Shown piece after piece: positions 17,819-26,384 of a stretch of DNA of 64,000 nt. Position 1 is the first letter of the stretch, and each line of letters begins with the position of its first letter. Both the position numbers and the translations under genes were made by a program. This DNA is from Nonomuraea dietziae. Lineage in GTDB: Bacteria > Actinomycetota > Actinomycetes > Streptosporangiales > Streptosporangiaceae. A model generated the notes under the pieces. That model was not told the DNA's origin and made no database searches. It saw only the letters and a list, made by a program, of their open reading frames with translations. The stretch lies in NCBI RefSeq assembly GCF_014195505.1, contig NZ_JACIBV010000001.1, positions 8,680,001 through 8,744,000 on the forward strand, given 5' to 3'.

Positions 17819-18748
17819 ATGGTGATGAGTCAGACCGAACTCCTGCACGAGCTGGAGCCCGTGGTGGCGGGCGAGCTCGACCGCCACCTCAAGGTGGCCA
17901 AGGAGTGGTTCCCCCACGAGTACATCCCGTGGAGCGAGGGCCGCAACTACGACGGCGTCTTCGGCGGCGACGCCTGGCAGGAGTCCGACTCGACCCTCCC
18001 CGAGGCGGCCCGCGTCTCGCTGATCGTCAACCTGCTCACCGAGGACAACCTGCCCAGCTACCACCACGAGATCGCGACGACGTTCGGCCGCGACGGGGCG
18101 TGGGGCACCTGGGTCGGCCGCTGGACCGCGGAGGAGGGCAGGCACGGCGTCGCCATCCGCGACTACCTGACCGTCTCGCGCGCGGTGGACCCGATCGCGC
18201 TCGAACGCGCCCGCATGGTCCACATGGAGGGCGGCTTCCAGACCGAGTACGGCACCATGCTCCAGCAGCTGGCCTACGTCTCCTTCCAGGAGCTGGCCAC
18301 CCGCATCTCGCACCGCAACACCGGCAGGGCCTCGGGCGACCCCACCTGCGAGCGCCTGCTCGCCAAGATCGCCGCCGACGAGAACCTCCACATGCTCTTC
18401 TACCGCAACCTGCTCAAAGCGGCCTTCGACCTCGACCCGAACCAGACGATGCGCGCGATCACCGACGTCGTGACGACCTTCCAGATGCCGGGCTCGACCA
18501 TCGAGGGCTTCACCCGCAAGGCCATGATCATCGCCCACGAGGGCATCTACGACCTGCGCCTGCACCTCGACGACGTGCTCATGCCCGTCCTGCGCCAGTG
18601 GGCGGTCTTCGACAAGAGCGACCTCGACGGCGACGGCGCCAAGGCCCGCGACGAGCTGGCCGCCTTCCTGGAGAAGACCGACGCGACGGCCGCCAGGTTC
18701 GTCGAGCGCAGGGAGGAGCGCAGGGCGCGCGCCGCCGCCATGCGATGA
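17819..18748 (+). CDS. Acyl-ACP desaturase (ferritin-like di-iron, DesA type)
   Basis: The 309-residue protein is a soluble fatty-acid desaturase type 2. It shows the di-iron ligand pattern EDNLPSYHHEI near residue 81, EEGRHG near 103 and ADENLHMLFY near 191, with further acidic and histidine residues between. It introduces a double bond into ACP-bound fatty acids with O2 and reduced ferredoxin and so adjusts membrane fluidity. I chose the ATG 9 nt after AAGGAG. TTG and ATG codons upstream in frame are possible but worse placed. The kinase-like gene follows after 7 bases. Confidence 0.93.
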   Translation: MVMSQTELLHELEPVVAGELDRHLKVAKEWFPHEYIPWSEGRNYDGVFGGDAWQESDSTLPEAARVSLIVNLLTEDNLPSYHHEIATTFGRDGAWGTWVGRWTAEEGRHGVAIRDYLTVSRAVDPIALERARMVHMEGGFQTEYGTMLQQLAYVSFQELATRISHRNTGRASGDPTCERLLAKIAADENLHMLFYRNLLKAAFDLDPNQTMRAITDVVTTFQMPGSTIEGFTRKAMIIAHEGIYDLRLHLDDVLMPVLRQWAVFDKSDLDGDGAKARDELAAFLEKTDATAARFVERREERRARAAAMR

Positions 18749-18755
18749 TCTCCGA

Positions 18756-20672
18756 ATGGCTTTGATGATTGCCATTCCCCTCGCGATCACGTTGATCCTG
18801 CTGGCCACGGCGGCGCAGCGCCTGCTCGGCGTCAGATTCGGCGCGGTCCGCACGGCGCTGGCCGCGCTGCTGGCACTCGTGCTCGCCGGGCCGTTCCTGT
18901 CGCCCGTCCTCGAGTCCTTCCAAAGTATCGACGTCGGCAAGGACCCCGGCATCGGGCCGATGTGGGTGCTGATCCTCGTCTCGATGTGCGTGGTGCTGAT
19001 CCCCATGGTCATCCTGGTGATCGGTGAGGCGCTCGTGCCGCCGGGCTCGGTCCCGGGGCCGATCGAGCTGGTCAGGTCGTTGCGCGGGCGCCTGTCCCGC
19101 GCCCGCCGTTACTCCCAGATCACCAGGATCGCCTTCAGGCACGGCCTCGGCCCCTATCTGAGGGGCAGGGGCGGCGACCCCGGCGACAGGAGCGGCAGGG
19201 CGCGGCTGGCCCGCTCGCTGCGCGAGGCGCTCGACGACGGCGGCGTCACCTTCGTCAAGCTCGGCCAGGTGCTGTCCACCAGGCGCGACCTGCTCCCGCC
19301 CGAGTTCATCGACGAGCTCGGGCGGCTGCAGGACCACGTCAACCCCGCGCCGTGGGAGCAGATCTCTCAGGTCGTGGACCTCGACGCGTTCGCCTCCTTC
19401 GACCGCACCCCGCTGGCCGCCGCCTCGATCGCCCAGGTCCACGCCGCCCGCCTGCACAGCGGCGAGGAGGTCGTCGTCAAGGTCCAGCGCCCCGGCATCG
19501 GGGCGGTCGTCGCCAGGGACCTCGACATCGTCGCCAGGCTGGCCGCCACGCTGGAGACCAGGACCAGGTGGGGCCGCTCGCTCGGCCTCAAGGAGCTGGC
19601 GGCCGGCTTCTCCGTCGCCCTGCGCGAGGAGCTCGACTTCCGCGTCGAGGCGGCCAACATGGCCGCGGTCGCGGCCTCGGGCGGCGGCGCGGTGATCTAT
19701 CCGGCGCCGCACACCCCGCTCTGCACCGAGAAGGTGCTGGTCATGCAGCGCCTGTCGGGCAAGCCGCTGAGCACCGCCCAGGACTCCGAGGGCCCCGCGC
19801 TGGCCCGCACGCTGCTCGACTGCCTGCTGCGGCAGATCCTGCTCGACGGCGTTTTCCACGCCGACCCCCATCCCGGCAACATCATGCTGCTGTCCGACGG
19901 CTCGGTCGGCCTGCTCGACTTCGGCTCGGTCGGACGCCTCGACGCCTCCCTGCGCGCGGCGCTGCAGCGCTTCCTGATGGCCATGGACAGGCAGGACCCC
20001 CTCGGCGTGACCGACGCGCTGCTCGAGGTCGTGCCCAGGCCAGAGGAGATCGACGAGGCGGCGCTGGAGCGGGCGCTCGGCCAGTTCATGGCCAGGCACA
20101 TGGGGCCGGGGACGGACAGCGCCGTGATGTTCACCGACCTGTTCAAGATCGTCTCCGAGTACGGCCTGTCGATCCCGCCCGAGGTCGCGGCGGTCTTCAG
20201 GGCGCTGGCCACGCTCGAGGGCACGCTGGTGCGGCTCTCGCCCGGCTTCAACCTGATCGGCGAGGCCAGGGAGTTCGCCGCCCGCTACCTGGCCGAGCAG
20301 ATCGGGCCCACCACGGTGAAGGAGGCGGTGGCCCAGGAGGTCACCGCGCTGCTGCCGATGCTGCGCCGCCTGCCCAGGCGGGTGGAGCGCATCGCCAGCG
20401 CGGCCGAGCACGGCCGCTTCACGATGAACGTGCGGCTGCTCGGCGACGAGCGCGACCGCCGCTTCCTGACCGGCCTGCTGCACCAGGCGCTGCTGACGGT
20501 GCTCGGGGCGACGGCGGGGCTGATGGCGGTGATGCTGCTGGGCACCGAGGGCGGACCCACCGTGATCACGGGACGGATGTCGCTGTACGAGCTGATCGGC
20601 TACAACCTGCTGGTGATCAGCTCGATCCTGGTCCTGCGCGTGCTCATCCTCGTCTTCCGCCCGCGCGAGTGA
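18756..20672 (+). CDS. ABC1/UbiB (AarF) family protein kinase-like protein
   Basis: The 638-residue protein has about three N-terminal membrane spans (residues 1-20, 28-48 and 68-90), then an atypical kinase-like domain. The UbiB-specific KxGQ motif appears as FVKLGQVLSTRRDLLPPEF near residue 168, followed by an Ala-rich loop (PLAAASIAQVHAA), VVVKVQRPG with the catalytic lysine, an ExD motif, and the metal motif LLDFGSVGR near 390. Two more hydrophobic spans end the protein. UbiB proteins are ATPases thought to support isoprenoid-quinone and lipid metabolism at the membrane. It may be cotranscribed with the desaturase. Confidence 0.9.
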   Translation: MALMIAIPLAITLILLATAAQRLLGVRFGAVRTALAALLALVLAGPFLSPVLESFQSIDVGKDPGIGPMWVLILVSMCVVLIPMVILVIGEALVPPGSVPGPIELVRSLRGRLSRARRYSQITRIAFRHGLGPYLRGRGGDPGDRSGRARLARSLREALDDGGVTFVKLGQVLSTRRDLLPPEFIDELGRLQDHVNPAPWEQISQVVDLDAFASFDRTPLAAASIAQVHAARLHSGEEVVVKVQRPGIGAVVARDLDIVARLAATLETRTRWGRSLGLKELAAGFSVALREELDFRVEAANMAAVAASGGGAVIYPAPHTPLCTEKVLVMQRLSGKPLSTAQDSEGPALARTLLDCLLRQILLDGVFHADPHPGNIMLLSDGSVGLLDFGSVGRLDASLRAALQRFLMAMDRQDPLGVTDALLEVVPRPEEIDEAALERALGQFMARHMGPGTDSAVMFTDLFKIVSEYGLSIPPEVAAVFRALATLEGTLVRLSPGFNLIGEAREFAARYLAEQIGPTTVKEAVAQEVTALLPMLRRLPRRVERIASAAEHGRFTMNVRLLGDERDRRFLTGLLHQALLTVLGATAGLMAVMLLGTEGGPTVITGRMSLYELIGYNLLVISSILVLRVLILVFRPRE

Positions 20673-20675
20673 GCG

Positions 20676-21083
20676 TCAGATCTCGCGGCGCAGGCGCTTG
20701 ACGTCGGCGCGCTGCTTCTTGGCCGACAGGCGGCGCTCGACCGAGCCCCTGCTCGGCTTGGTGGGACGGCGCCGCTTGGGCGGCGGCGCGATGGCCTCCC
20801 TCACCCGCTGGGCCAGGCGCTGAGCGGCGGCCTCACGGTTGCGCAGCTGGGAGCGGTACTCCGACGCCGCCACGGTGATCACCGGGGACGGCAGCCGCTC
20901 CAGCGCCCTGGCCTTCAGCGCCTCGGGCAGCGCCGAGGTGGCCGAGAGGTCGAACAGCAGCTCCACCCGGCTGTCGGTGGTGTTCACCCCCTGGCCACCC
21001 GGCCCCGACGAACGGGAGAAACGCCACACGAGCTCGTCGCCTGGAATGGCGATCGAGTCGTTGACGATCAACGGGCCTGTCAT
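20676..21083 (-). CDS. arfB: Alternative ribosome-rescue factor ArfB (class I release-factor-like peptidyl-tRNA hydrolase)
   Basis: The 135-residue protein contains the catalytic GGQ motif in SSGPGGQGVNTTDSRVEL near residue 25 and ends in a Lys/Arg-rich tail (RRLSAKKQRADVKRLRREI). This is the two-part layout of ArfB, whose tail enters the empty mRNA channel of stalled ribosomes. The open frame extends upstream, but the ATG giving MTGPLIV is the natural start. It is convergent with the UbiB-like gene, with 3 bases between stops. Confidence 0.92.
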   Translation of the reverse strand: MTGPLIVNDSIAIPGDELVWRFSRSSGPGGQGVNTTDSRVELLFDLSATSALPEALKARALERLPSPVITVAASEYRSQLRNREAAAQRLAQRVREAIAPPPKRRRPTKPSRGSVERRLSAKKQRADVKRLRREI

Positions 21084-21205
21084 GCGGAACACCTCCTCTT
21101 CCGGAACCGTACCCGGGTGACATATGCCCGCGGCAACGCAATTTTCCCCTGCAACCATTCCGCAAGCCGCCGATGGCACCATTTCCCGAAACGTGGGGAG
21201 TGATC

Positions 21206-22015
21206 ATGGCGGGGATCGTCGGTGTGCACGGCATCGGCAAGTACAACTACTACCTCCAGTCCGGCAGGTCCGTGGAGGGCGCGGCGGAGGCGATGCGGGT
21301 CAAGTGGAACCGCTATCTCGGGGCAGGCCTCGGGGGCGAGCCTGGCGCCTGCTTCGCCGAGGTGGCCTACTACGCCCATCACCTCAACGACCACGGCAAG
21401 GTCAGGCGGGTGGAGGAGATGCGCGCCGCCGAGGAGCGGGTCTTCGTCGAGTGGGCCAGGCAGCTCGGGGTGGGGGAGAGCTTCACCGGCGCGCTGAAGG
21501 CGCTCACCGGATGGCTGCTGGCCAGGCTCGACACCAGGGCGGCGGCCTTCGCCGCGCTGTTCTGCCCCGAGGTGGCGGCCTACCTCACCGACGAGGCCAG
21601 GCGCGAGCGCTGCCGCCAGGACGTGGCCGAGGTGCTGAGGCGGCGCGCCCCGCGCGTGGTGGTCGCGCACTCCCTGGGCAGCGTCGTCGCCTACGAGACC
21701 CTGCACGCCAACCCCGACATCGAGGTGGACCTGCTGATCACCCTCGGCAGCCCGCTCGGCATGCGCAACGTGGTCTTCGAGCGGCTCTATCCCGCTCCCG
21801 CGGACGGCAGGGGCGAGCGACCCAAGGGCGTGAAGCGCTGGGTCAACATCGCCGACAGACACGACATCGCGGCCATCCCTCCCGGGCTCGGCGGCTGCTT
21901 CACTGGCGTGGACGCCGAGGCGCTGGTCGACCTCGACTGGCTCGACTTCCACACCGTGGAGAAGTACCTCGGCTGCGGCGCACTGAACGCGCACCTACGG
22001 CCATTCCTGGCATAG
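21206..22015 (+). CDS. Alpha/beta-hydrolase, first gene of a hydrolase-HSP90-TPR cluster
   Basis: The 269-residue protein opens with IVGVHGIGKYNYY, an oxyanion-type HG motif, and has the nucleophile elbow VVVAHSLGSVVAYE near residue 155, where the serine sits in a GxSxG-like context with Ala replacing the first glycine. A downstream NIADRHDIAAIPPG segment could supply the acid and histidine. I cannot assign a substrate. It could be a lipase, esterase or peptidase-like effector. GGGGAG lies 5 nt before the chosen ATG. An in-frame ATG at 21173 is less likely. Its stop codon shares one base with the GTG start of the HSP90 gene, so the two should be translated together. Confidence 0.78.
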   Translation: MAGIVGVHGIGKYNYYLQSGRSVEGAAEAMRVKWNRYLGAGLGGEPGACFAEVAYYAHHLNDHGKVRRVEEMRAAEERVFVEWARQLGVGESFTGALKALTGWLLARLDTRAAAFAALFCPEVAAYLTDEARRERCRQDVAEVLRRRAPRVVVAHSLGSVVAYETLHANPDIEVDLLITLGSPLGMRNVVFERLYPAPADGRGERPKGVKRWVNIADRHDIAAIPPGLGGCFTGVDAEALVDLDWLDFHTVEKYLGCGALNAHLRPFLA

Positions 22016-23800
22016 TGACGCGGGTGGAAAATGCCTTTCAAGTGGATCTGCGTGGTGTCGTCGACCTGCTGAGCCGCCACCTCTACTCCAGTCCCCGCGT
22101 CTACGTGCGAGAACTGCTGCAGAACGCGGCCGACGCCATCACCGCACGCGGGGAGGGCGAGGGCCGGATCGCGATCGAGGTGGGCGAGGGCGGCCCCGCG
22201 GGTCTCGTGCGCGTGCACGACAACGGGATCGGCCTGACCGAGGCCGAGGTGCACACGCTGCTGGCCACGATCGGCCGCTCCTCCAAGCGCGACGAGCTCG
22301 GCTTCGCCAGGCACGAGTTCCTCGGCCAGTTCGGCATCGGGCTGCTGTCGGGCTTCCTGGTGGCCGACGAGATCCACGTCGAGACCAGGTCGGTGACCGG
22401 CACCCCCACCGTGAGCTGGATCGGCAGGTCCGACGGCACCTACTCGGTGGCAGCCGCGGCCACCGAGCGCGAGGAGCCGGGCACGACCGTCACGCTGAAG
22501 GCACGCAGGGACGCCGCAGAATGGGTCGACGAGCGCACCGTCACGGAGCTGGCCGCGCTGTACGGCTCGCTGCTGCCCGGCAGGGTGAGCGTGAACGGCG
22601 TCGCCACCACCGTCGAGGGCCCGCCGTGGCTGGCCGCGCACGAGACCCCCGACGCGCGCAGGGCCGCGCTGCTGGAGTACGGCAGGCAGCTGTTCGGGTT
22701 CACCCCCTTCGACGTCATCGACCTGGACGTGGCGGAGGCCGGGCTCACCGGCGTGGCGTTCGTCCTGCCCAGCCCCGCCAACCCGACCGCGCGCGCCACC
22801 CACCGCGTCTACCTCAAGCGCATGCTGCTCACCGAGCGCGCCGAGGGCGTGCTGCCCGACTGGGCCTTCTTCGCCCGCTGCGTGCTGGACGCGGGAGAGC
22901 TGCGCCCGACCGCGAGCCGCGAGGCGCTCTACGAGGACGACCTGCTGGAGCACACCCGCGACCAGCTCGGCCGCCAGCTGCGCGAGTGGCTGGTCAGGCT
23001 GGCCGAGACCGACCCCGCCAGGCTGCGCGCCTTCCTGCGCCTGCACCACCTCGGCGTCAAGGCCCTGGCTCTGCACGACGACGACATGCTGCGCCTGGTC
23101 GACAGGTGGCTGGAGTTCGAGACCAGCGACGGCCCCATGACGCTCGCCCAGTTCAGGACCCGCCACCCGAAGGGCCGCTTCACCTCGAGCGTGGACGAGT
23201 TCCGCCAGCTGTCGGCCGTGTCGGGCGCGCAGGGCGTCGGCCTGGTCAACGGCGGCTACGTCTACGACAGCGACATCTTGCAGCGCCTGCGCCGAATCGA
23301 CCCCGACGCGGGTCTCGAGCGCCTCGACCCGGGCGAGCTGGCCACCCACCTCGGCCCCGTGGACCCCGGCGCCGACCTGGCGGCCAGGCCGTTCATCACG
23401 GCGGCGGCCCGCGTGCTCGACCCGCTCGGCTGCGAGCTGGTCCTGCGCGACTTCGACCCCGCCTCGCTGCCCGCCCTCTACCTGACCAGCCGCGCCGCCG
23501 AGCACCAGGCCGAGCTGCGCGAGGCCCGCGAGGGCCGCCGACGACCTGTGGGCCGACGTGCTGGGCGCGATGGAGCGCACGGTCGCCGCCGAGCGCCCCC
23601 GCCTGGTGCTCAACCACCGCAACCCGCTGGTGCGGCGCGTGGTCCTGCTCAAGGACCTGTCGCTGGCCGCCACCGCCGTGGAGGCGCTGTACGGCATGGC
23701 GCTCCTGCACGGCCACCACCCCCTGCGCGCCGCCGACACCGCCGCCCTGAACCGTTCGTTCCTCGGCCTGCTCGACTGGGCCGTCCTCGGCAAGGAGTGA
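22015..23800 (+). CDS. HSP90-family chaperone (frameshifted in this sequence)
   Basis: Conceptually 594 residues once one base is removed. The N-terminal GHKL ATPase domain is complete: RELLQNAADAI, VHDNGIGL, and the ATP-lid sequence GQFGIGLLS. The middle domain contains HRVYLKRMLL and LRPTASREALYEDD. After residue 506 the frame shifts at the GGG run 23532-23534. The next frame continues as DDLWADVLGAMERTV to FLGLLDWAVLGKE, and both sides are good HSP90 sequence. A GTG nine bases downstream (22024) is an alternative start. This actinobacterial HSP90 subgroup differs from classical HtpG. The TPR gene begins 2 bases after the stop. TPR domains often bind HSP90 in eukaryotes, which makes a direct partnership plausible. 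Confidence 0.85.
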
Positions 23801-23802
23801 CC

Positions 23803-26322
23803 ATGGCCGACGTGGAAGAGATGCTGGACCAGGCCCGTGAGATGCCGTACGGCGAGGCCAGGTCGATCCTGCTCGAACAGGCGCTCAAGGCCGCCGCCCA
23901 CGACAGGGAGCTGGCCTTCGAGGTGCGGCTGGAGCTGACCGAGGCCTACCAGTACGGCGCCGAGCCCGCCAAGTCCTTCGCCACCTTCTCCCGCAGCGTC
24001 GCCGAGTACGACGCCGACCCGGGGCGCTGGTCGGACTGGCACACCTACAGCCTGCTGTGGCAGTTCAAGTGGATCGCCAGCGACATGCGCCGCTTCCCCG
24101 AGATCCCGCTCCAGCGCGCCTACGACGCGCTGGAGGAGATGGAGCGCCGCTACACCCAGGCGGGCTACGGCTCGCACGCCGTCCACACCCAGCGCACCTA
24201 CGTCGCCGAGCACGTCGGCGACAGGGCCGCCGCCGACGAGTGGTTCCACAGGTGGCAGACCACCCCGCGCGACGACATGTCCGACTGCGAGGGCTGCGAC
24301 CCCAGCGGCAAGGTCTGGCACCTGGCCTGGATGGGCCGCGACGAGGAGGCCATCGAACTGGCCGCGCCCGTCGTCGCGGGGCACCTGACCTGTCACGTCC
24401 AGCCGCAGGGCATCCTGAGCAACCTGCTGCTGCCGTACGTGCGGACCGGCAGGCTCGAGGCAGCGGCGGCGGCGCACCTGCGCGCCTACCGGCTGGTCCA
24501 GGGCGACGCCAACTACGTCGACGACTTCGGCGACCACATGGAGTTCTGCGCGCTCACCGGCAACGAGACTCGCGGCCTGGAGATCCTCCAGCGCGAGCTG
24601 CCGCTGCTCGACCGCTCGCCCACGCCCAGCGACCGCATGCACTTCGCCGGCTGCGCCGCGCTGCTGCTGCGCCGCCTCGAGCACCTCGGGCACGGCGGGC
24701 TGACCGTCCGCCGTGACGGCAACGACGTGCCGCTGGACCGGCTGCGGGCCGAGCTGGAGAGCGACGCGCGCGACCTGGCCGCCCGCTTCGACGCCCGCAA
24801 CGGCACCGGCGAGCAGACCCGCAGGCTGGAGGCGCGCCTGGCGGCCGAGCCGCTGGTGGAGCACCTGCCGCTGACCCCGCACGCCCGCAGGGTGGCCATC
24901 CCCGTCACCCAGCCGGTCGCTCCGCCCCCAGCCGCCGGCCCCGCCGAGCTGCTCGACCTGGCCGAGGAGGCCTGGCGGCGCAGCGACCTCGACGCCGCCT
25001 TCGCCGCGTGGGAGCGTTACGACGCCGTCGGCGGCGAGGCGAACGGGCGGCGCACGGACGCGCTCGGGCTGGCGGCCGTCCTGGAGGGCGAGCCGGAGGA
25101 GGCCGTGCGGTTGTGGGAGCGCGCGGCCGAGCTGCACGGGCAGGCGGGCGACGAGGTGCGGCGGCAGATCACGCTCGGCAGGATCGGCCTGCTCACCCAG
25201 GACGTGGCTCTGGTGGAGGAGACCCACCGGTGGCTGCTCGCGCACGGCGACGAGAGCAGGCGCAGCGGCTCGCTGTCCCGCCTGGCCCAGGCCTACGCGG
25301 GGGCCGGCAGGACCGAGGAAGCGGTCGCCGCGCTCCAGGGCGCGAAGGAGGGCACGCTGCTGTCCCTGCTGGCCCAGCTGCAGGCCGACGAGCCCGTCGC
25401 GGTGGAGACGGCCCGCGCGGCCCGGCAGGCGCTGAGGGCCGAGGGCGACGTGCTGACCCTCGCCAAGACCGCGCTGCTGCACGGCCGGCTCATCCAGCGG
25501 CACGGCGGCGACCTGGAGGAACTGCTCGGCGCCTTCGGCGAGGTGCTGGCCGTGGCGCCCCGCTCGGAGGCGGAGCTGCGCGCCGTCGCGCACGCCTCCA
25601 GGGGCGAGGTGCTGGTCATGGTGGACCGCGCCGCCGAGGCGGCCGAGGACCTCATCGAGGCCGTGGCCCTGTTCACCGCGCTCGGCAGCCCTGACAGCGC
25701 CGCGCTCGCCAGGGTGGACCTGGCCACCGCCTACCTCGCCACCGGCAGGCCGATGGACGCCGCGGTCACCGCCGAGGAGGCCATGGCGCTGCTCGACCCC
25801 GACGACCTGGACAACAGGACGGCCGTCCAGTGGGCCCGCGCCAACGCGCTCGGCCTGCTCGACGACCACGAGGGCGCGCTGGCCGACTTCACCGCCCTGA
25901 TCCCGCTCTACAAGGAGCCGATGCAGGCCGCCAGGGCCGCCGACTCGGCCGCCAGGGTCCTGGACAGGCTCGACCGCGACGCCGAGGCCGCCGAGGCGTT
26001 CGCCACCGCCGCCGGGTACTACGAGGCGGCGGGCAGCTCGGGGGACAGGGGCCGCATGCTGCGCCGCCGCGCCCTCTCGCTGCACTGGGCGGGGGAGAGC
26101 GAGCGGGCGCTGGAGGCGGGCGAGCAGGCTCGCCCGCTGCTGGAGGACGAGCCCTTCGAACTGGCCACGCTCGCCTACGACCAGGCTCGCGTGCTGCAGG
26201 CGCTCGACCGCAATCCCGAGGCGGTGGCCCGCGCCCGCGAGGCGCTGGAGCAGTTCACCGCGCTCGGCGACTCCGACGCCGCTGAGACCGCGAAGGAACT
26301 GCTGGGCTGGCTGGAGGACTGA
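23803..26322 (+). CDS. Large tetratricopeptide-repeat protein linked to HSP90
   Basis: The 839-residue protein is almost entirely helical. It begins with a distinct domain (MADVEEMLDQAREMPYGEARSILLEQAL...) containing a CxxC pair (DCEGCDPS) near residue 167. After a Pro-rich linker near residue 370 (PVAPPPAAGPAELLDLAEEAW) come roughly ten TPR-like repeats, recognisable by alternating Ala/Leu patterns and GR.EEA/ALG turns up to the C terminus. No enzymatic motif or signal peptide is visible. It starts 2 bases after the HSP90 gene and is probably part of the same mRNA as the hydrolase. It may act as an adaptor or client selector for that chaperone. Confidence 0.85.
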   Translation: MADVEEMLDQAREMPYGEARSILLEQALKAAAHDRELAFEVRLELTEAYQYGAEPAKSFATFSRSVAEYDADPGRWSDWHTYSLLWQFKWIASDMRRFPEIPLQRAYDALEEMERRYTQAGYGSHAVHTQRTYVAEHVGDRAAADEWFHRWQTTPRDDMSDCEGCDPSGKVWHLAWMGRDEEAIELAAPVVAGHLTCHVQPQGILSNLLLPYVRTGRLEAAAAAHLRAYRLVQGDANYVDDFGDHMEFCALTGNETRGLEILQRELPLLDRSPTPSDRMHFAGCAALLLRRLEHLGHGGLTVRRDGNDVPLDRLRAELESDARDLAARFDARNGTGEQTRRLEARLAAEPLVEHLPLTPHARRVAIPVTQPVAPPPAAGPAELLDLAEEAWRRSDLDAAFAAWERYDAVGGEANGRRTDALGLAAVLEGEPEEAVRLWERAAELHGQAGDEVRRQITLGRIGLLTQDVALVEETHRWLLAHGDESRRSGSLSRLAQAYAGAGRTEEAVAALQGAKEGTLLSLLAQLQADEPVAVETARAARQALRAEGDVLTLAKTALLHGRLIQRHGGDLEELLGAFGEVLAVAPRSEAELRAVAHASRGEVLVMVDRAAEAAEDLIEAVALFTALGSPDSAALARVDLATAYLATGRPMDAAVTAEEAMALLDPDDLDNRTAVQWARANALGLLDDHEGALADFTALIPLYKEPMQAARAADSAARVLDRLDRDAEAAEAFATAAGYYEAAGSSGDRGRMLRRRALSLHWAGESERALEAGEQARPLLEDEPFELATLAYDQARVLQALDRNPEAVARAREALEQFTALGDSDAAETAKELLGWLED

Positions 26323-26329
26323 TGTTCAT

Positions 26330-26367
26330 CTCCGCTTGACTCGGCTGTCATGGCCGGGTCAGCGGAG
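26330..26367 (+). terminator. Imperfect hairpin after the TPR gene
   Basis: CTCCGCTTGACTCGGC can fold onto GCCGGGTCAGCGGAG with one bulge and one mismatch across a 7-base loop. It lies 8 bases past the TPR stop codon and has no T tract. It is a plausible end of the three-gene transcript. Confidence 0.5.
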
Positions 26368-26384
26368 CAGGACATACCTGGGGC

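Noticed and set aside
23532..23534. Programmed ribosomal frameshift in HSP90
   Set aside because: There is no slippery heptamer or following structure typical of programmed shifts, and three other genes show the same kind of extra base. Indel error is simpler.
21787..26085. Long minus-strand ORF of 1432 codons opposite HSP90 and TPR genes
   Set aside because: High GC keeps the antisense frame open. The product has no recognisable domain and the plus strand is well supported.
21124..26322. One giant HSP90-TPR fusion protein
   Set aside because: The two genes share a frame only because of the extra base in HSP90. The true HSP90 frame stops at 23800, before the TPR ATG.
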